The notes under the pieces were generated by a model. That model had not been told where the DNA came from and made no database searches. It worked only from the letters and a program-made list of their open reading frames with translations. 64,000 nucleotides of DNA from Yeosuana sp043876835 (lineage in GTDB: Bacteria; Bacteroidota; Bacteroidia; Flavobacteriales; Flavobacteriaceae), in assembly GCF_043876835.1 (NCBI RefSeq), contig NZ_JBAWJZ010000004.1, forward strand, positions 62,001-126,000, read 5' to 3'. Positions within the stretch are counted from its first letter, which is position 1, and each line of letters opens with the position of its first letter. Both the position numbers and the translations under genes were made by a program. Shown here piece after piece: positions 62,757-64,000 of the stretch.

Positions 62757-63476
62757 ATGCTCTCAAAAAATCAAATAAAATTAATAACGAGTTTAAAGCA
62801 AAAAAAATACAGATTACAACATGGGCTTTTTGTTGTTGAAGGTGTTAAAACAATAAATGAGCTTTTGCAATCAGATTTTGAACTTGACATATTATATACG
62901 ACTGAACCATTCAATATTGATGCCAAAAAAGAAGAATTAATTTCTGAGGATGATTTAAAGCGAATCAGTTTTTTAACCACGCCTAATAAAGCTTTAGCAA
63001 TTTTTAAAATTCCACAATCAAAACCAATAGATTTTAGTGAATTGATAGTAGCACTTGACGATGTACGAGATCCTGGAAATTTAGGAACCATTATTAGATT
63101 GTGTGATTGGTTTGGGGTGAAAAGTTTAGTTTGCAGCCAAGAAACGGTAGATTGTTTTAATCCAAAAGTTATTCAGGCAACTATGGGTTCAATAACAAGG
63201 GTTAACGTTTCTTATTTAGATTTGATAGAGTTTTTAAAGGAAACAGATGTGTTAAGTTATGGTACTTTTATGGAAGGAAAATCTGTATATTCAACTAAAC
63301 TATCGAATAAAGGAATTTTAGTACTAGGAAATGAAGCCAACGGTATTTCAAAAGAAATAGAATCTTTAATCTCTGAAAAGTTAAGTATTCCAAGATTTGG
63401 AAATTTACAAGCAACAGAAAGTCTTAATGTAGCAACTGCTACCGCAATTTTTTTAAGCGAATTTAAACGAAGATAG
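62757..63476 (+). CDS. SpoU/TrmH-family RNA 2'-O-methyltransferase
   Basis: The 239-residue enzyme has an N-terminal substrate-binding domain (MLSKNQIKLITSLKQKKYR, then FVVEGVKTINEL) and the knotted SPOUT domain with motif 1 DDVRDPGNLGTIIRLCDWFG (about 100-119), motif 2 VLGNEANGISKEI (about 190) and motif 3 IPRFGNLQATESLNVATATA (about 212-231). It methylates ribose in rRNA or tRNA; the site cannot be told. It is divergent from tamL and its stop is 2 bp from the porT stop. Confidence 0.92.
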   Translation: MLSKNQIKLITSLKQKKYRLQHGLFVVEGVKTINELLQSDFELDILYTTEPFNIDAKKEELISEDDLKRISFLTTPNKALAIFKIPQSKPIDFSELIVALDDVRDPGNLGTIIRLCDWFGVKSLVCSQETVDCFNPKVIQATMGSITRVNVSYLDLIEFLKETDVLSYGTFMEGKSVYSTKLSNKGILVLGNEANGISKEIESLISEKLSIPRFGNLQATESLNVATATAIFLSEFKRR

Positions 63477-63478
63477 GT

Positions 63479-64000
63479 TTATTGAAACGTAAAGTTTATA
63501 AACATACCTCTTGTTTTCATACTATTTATATTACTTGTCCAAGGGCTGTTTGGGTCTTTATCTCTTACAAGTTCGTCATTAATGCCAAACACTCCTCTAA
63601 CCGAAGGCGTAAATTTAAAGTTATGCAAATATAAATCAATACCAAAACCTAGTTCGTAAAACAAGGAGTTTTTAGTTGTCCTAAATTGTCCATTACTATT
63701 GTCGTCAGGATTGTTTTCATTACTTGAAAGATTTAAAGATGTAGAAAATCCGCCAACAACAAAAGGTTTGAAATTATTAATCCTTTTTGTTGAGAATTTA
63801 ACCAATAATGGAATATGAATGTAAGTAGATTTAACTTCTCTTATCAAATCATTGTTGTTATATTGAACACCTTGGAAATATTCTGTACTATAATATAATT
63901 CTCGGGTTGTAATTAATAGTCCAGGCTCTAAACGTAAATCAATAAAGTTGTTAACTCGTAAATTTCCTATTAAACCAACATTAAAACCTACACTTTTTTT
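63479..64000 (-). CDS. porT: Type IX secretion protein PorT (N-terminus cut by window edge)
   Basis: The frame is open to the right edge, giving 173 visible residues of a membrane beta-barrel protein: VGLIGNLRVNNFIDLRLEPG, STYIHIPLLVKFSTKR, FTPSVRGVFGINDEL and a last strand RGMFINFTFQ. PorT is needed for the type IX secretion system of Bacteroidota. The call rests on this barrel pattern (porT-type outer-membrane protein) and on the neighbourhood tamL-SpoU methyltransferase-porT, as known in Flavobacterium. A different porin-family protein is possible. Confidence 0.78.
   Translation of the reverse strand, partial: KKSVGFNVGLIGNLRVNNFIDLRLEPGLLITTRELYYSTEYFQGVQYNNNDLIREVKSTYIHIPLLVKFSTKRINNFKPFVVGGFSTSLNLSSNENNPDDNSNGQFRTTKNSLFYELGFGIDLYLHNFKFTPSVRGVFGINDELVRDKDPNSPWTSNINSMKTRGMFINFTFQ

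Overview
This 64 kb window is a chromosomal segment of a member of the phylum Bacteroidota, very probably a marine-type Flavobacteriaceae. The evidence is the low G+C content, start regions that are A-rich and mostly lack Shine-Dalgarno sequences, and promoters of the flavobacterial TTG-N17-19-TAnnTTTG type. The gene content also fits: a short primary sigma factor lacking region 1.1, a GYDIA-family GHMP kinase next to class II HMG-CoA reductase, a FtsZ of about 650 residues, and a tamL-trmH-porT neighbourhood. Almost all of the window is core chromosome. No integrase, transposase, phage gene or CRISPR array was found.

Layout. (1) 1-5191: a truncated metallophosphoesterase lipoprotein, then a tail-to-tail pair made of an HD phosphohydrolase fused to a Pycsar-type membrane effector domain (1620-2822) and a large GAF protein (2819-5191). 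The two stop codons lie inside a 22-bp perfect palindrome. (2) 5192-7701: the only clearly accessory stretch. It holds a non-coding element with two different helically phased repeat arrays inside a 10-bp inverted repeat, two orphan genes, two homologous inverted-repeat elements that follow each gene like recombination sites after gene cassettes, and a decayed SRPBCC/AHSA1 gene. It ends at tRNA-Phe. (3) 7702-15689: coaX, an outer-membrane protein, a TPR protein, lptC, a small membrane protein, a CNNM/CorC protein and a PpiD-like chaperone. (4) 15743-21447: mevalonate-pathway genes and two POT peptide transporters. (5) 21554-32043: a thioredoxin-like protein, comEC, an NlpC/P60 lipoprotein, lpxB, surE, the Prc protease, a PHP phosphoesterase, engB and an alpha/beta hydrolase.

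(6) 32265-47822: the complete division and cell wall (dcw) cluster mraZ-rsmH-ftsL-ftsI-murE-mraY-murD-ftsW-murG-murC-ftsQ-ftsA-ftsZ, preceded by three GTGGTA boxes at exact 10-bp spacing that look like the MraZ operator. The cluster makes lipid II from UDP-MurNAc-dipeptide precursors and builds the septal machinery; murF and ddl are absent here. (7) 47975-54774: a YqeY protein, tRNA-Arg(UCG), an M90 peptidase, rpe, rpoD with an unusually good Shine-Dalgarno sequence, and several unknown genes including a possible PD-(D/E)XK protein and a lipoprotein/glycine-zipper pair. (8) 54881-64000: pnp, rpsO, accD without its zinc ribbon cysteines, fbaA, the TamL-like outer-membrane assembly lipoprotein, a SpoU methyltransferase and a truncated porT of the type IX secretion system.

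The best candidates for undescribed biology are the cassette-like array beside tRNA-Phe, the dual-repeat element at 5463-5624, the HD-PycTM/GAF pair, and the terminator-shaped hairpin inside the start of lptC. Coding starts were adjusted where the family N-terminus made another start more likely (coaX, surE, rsmH, ftsQ, rpsO, accD, 51840 gene).
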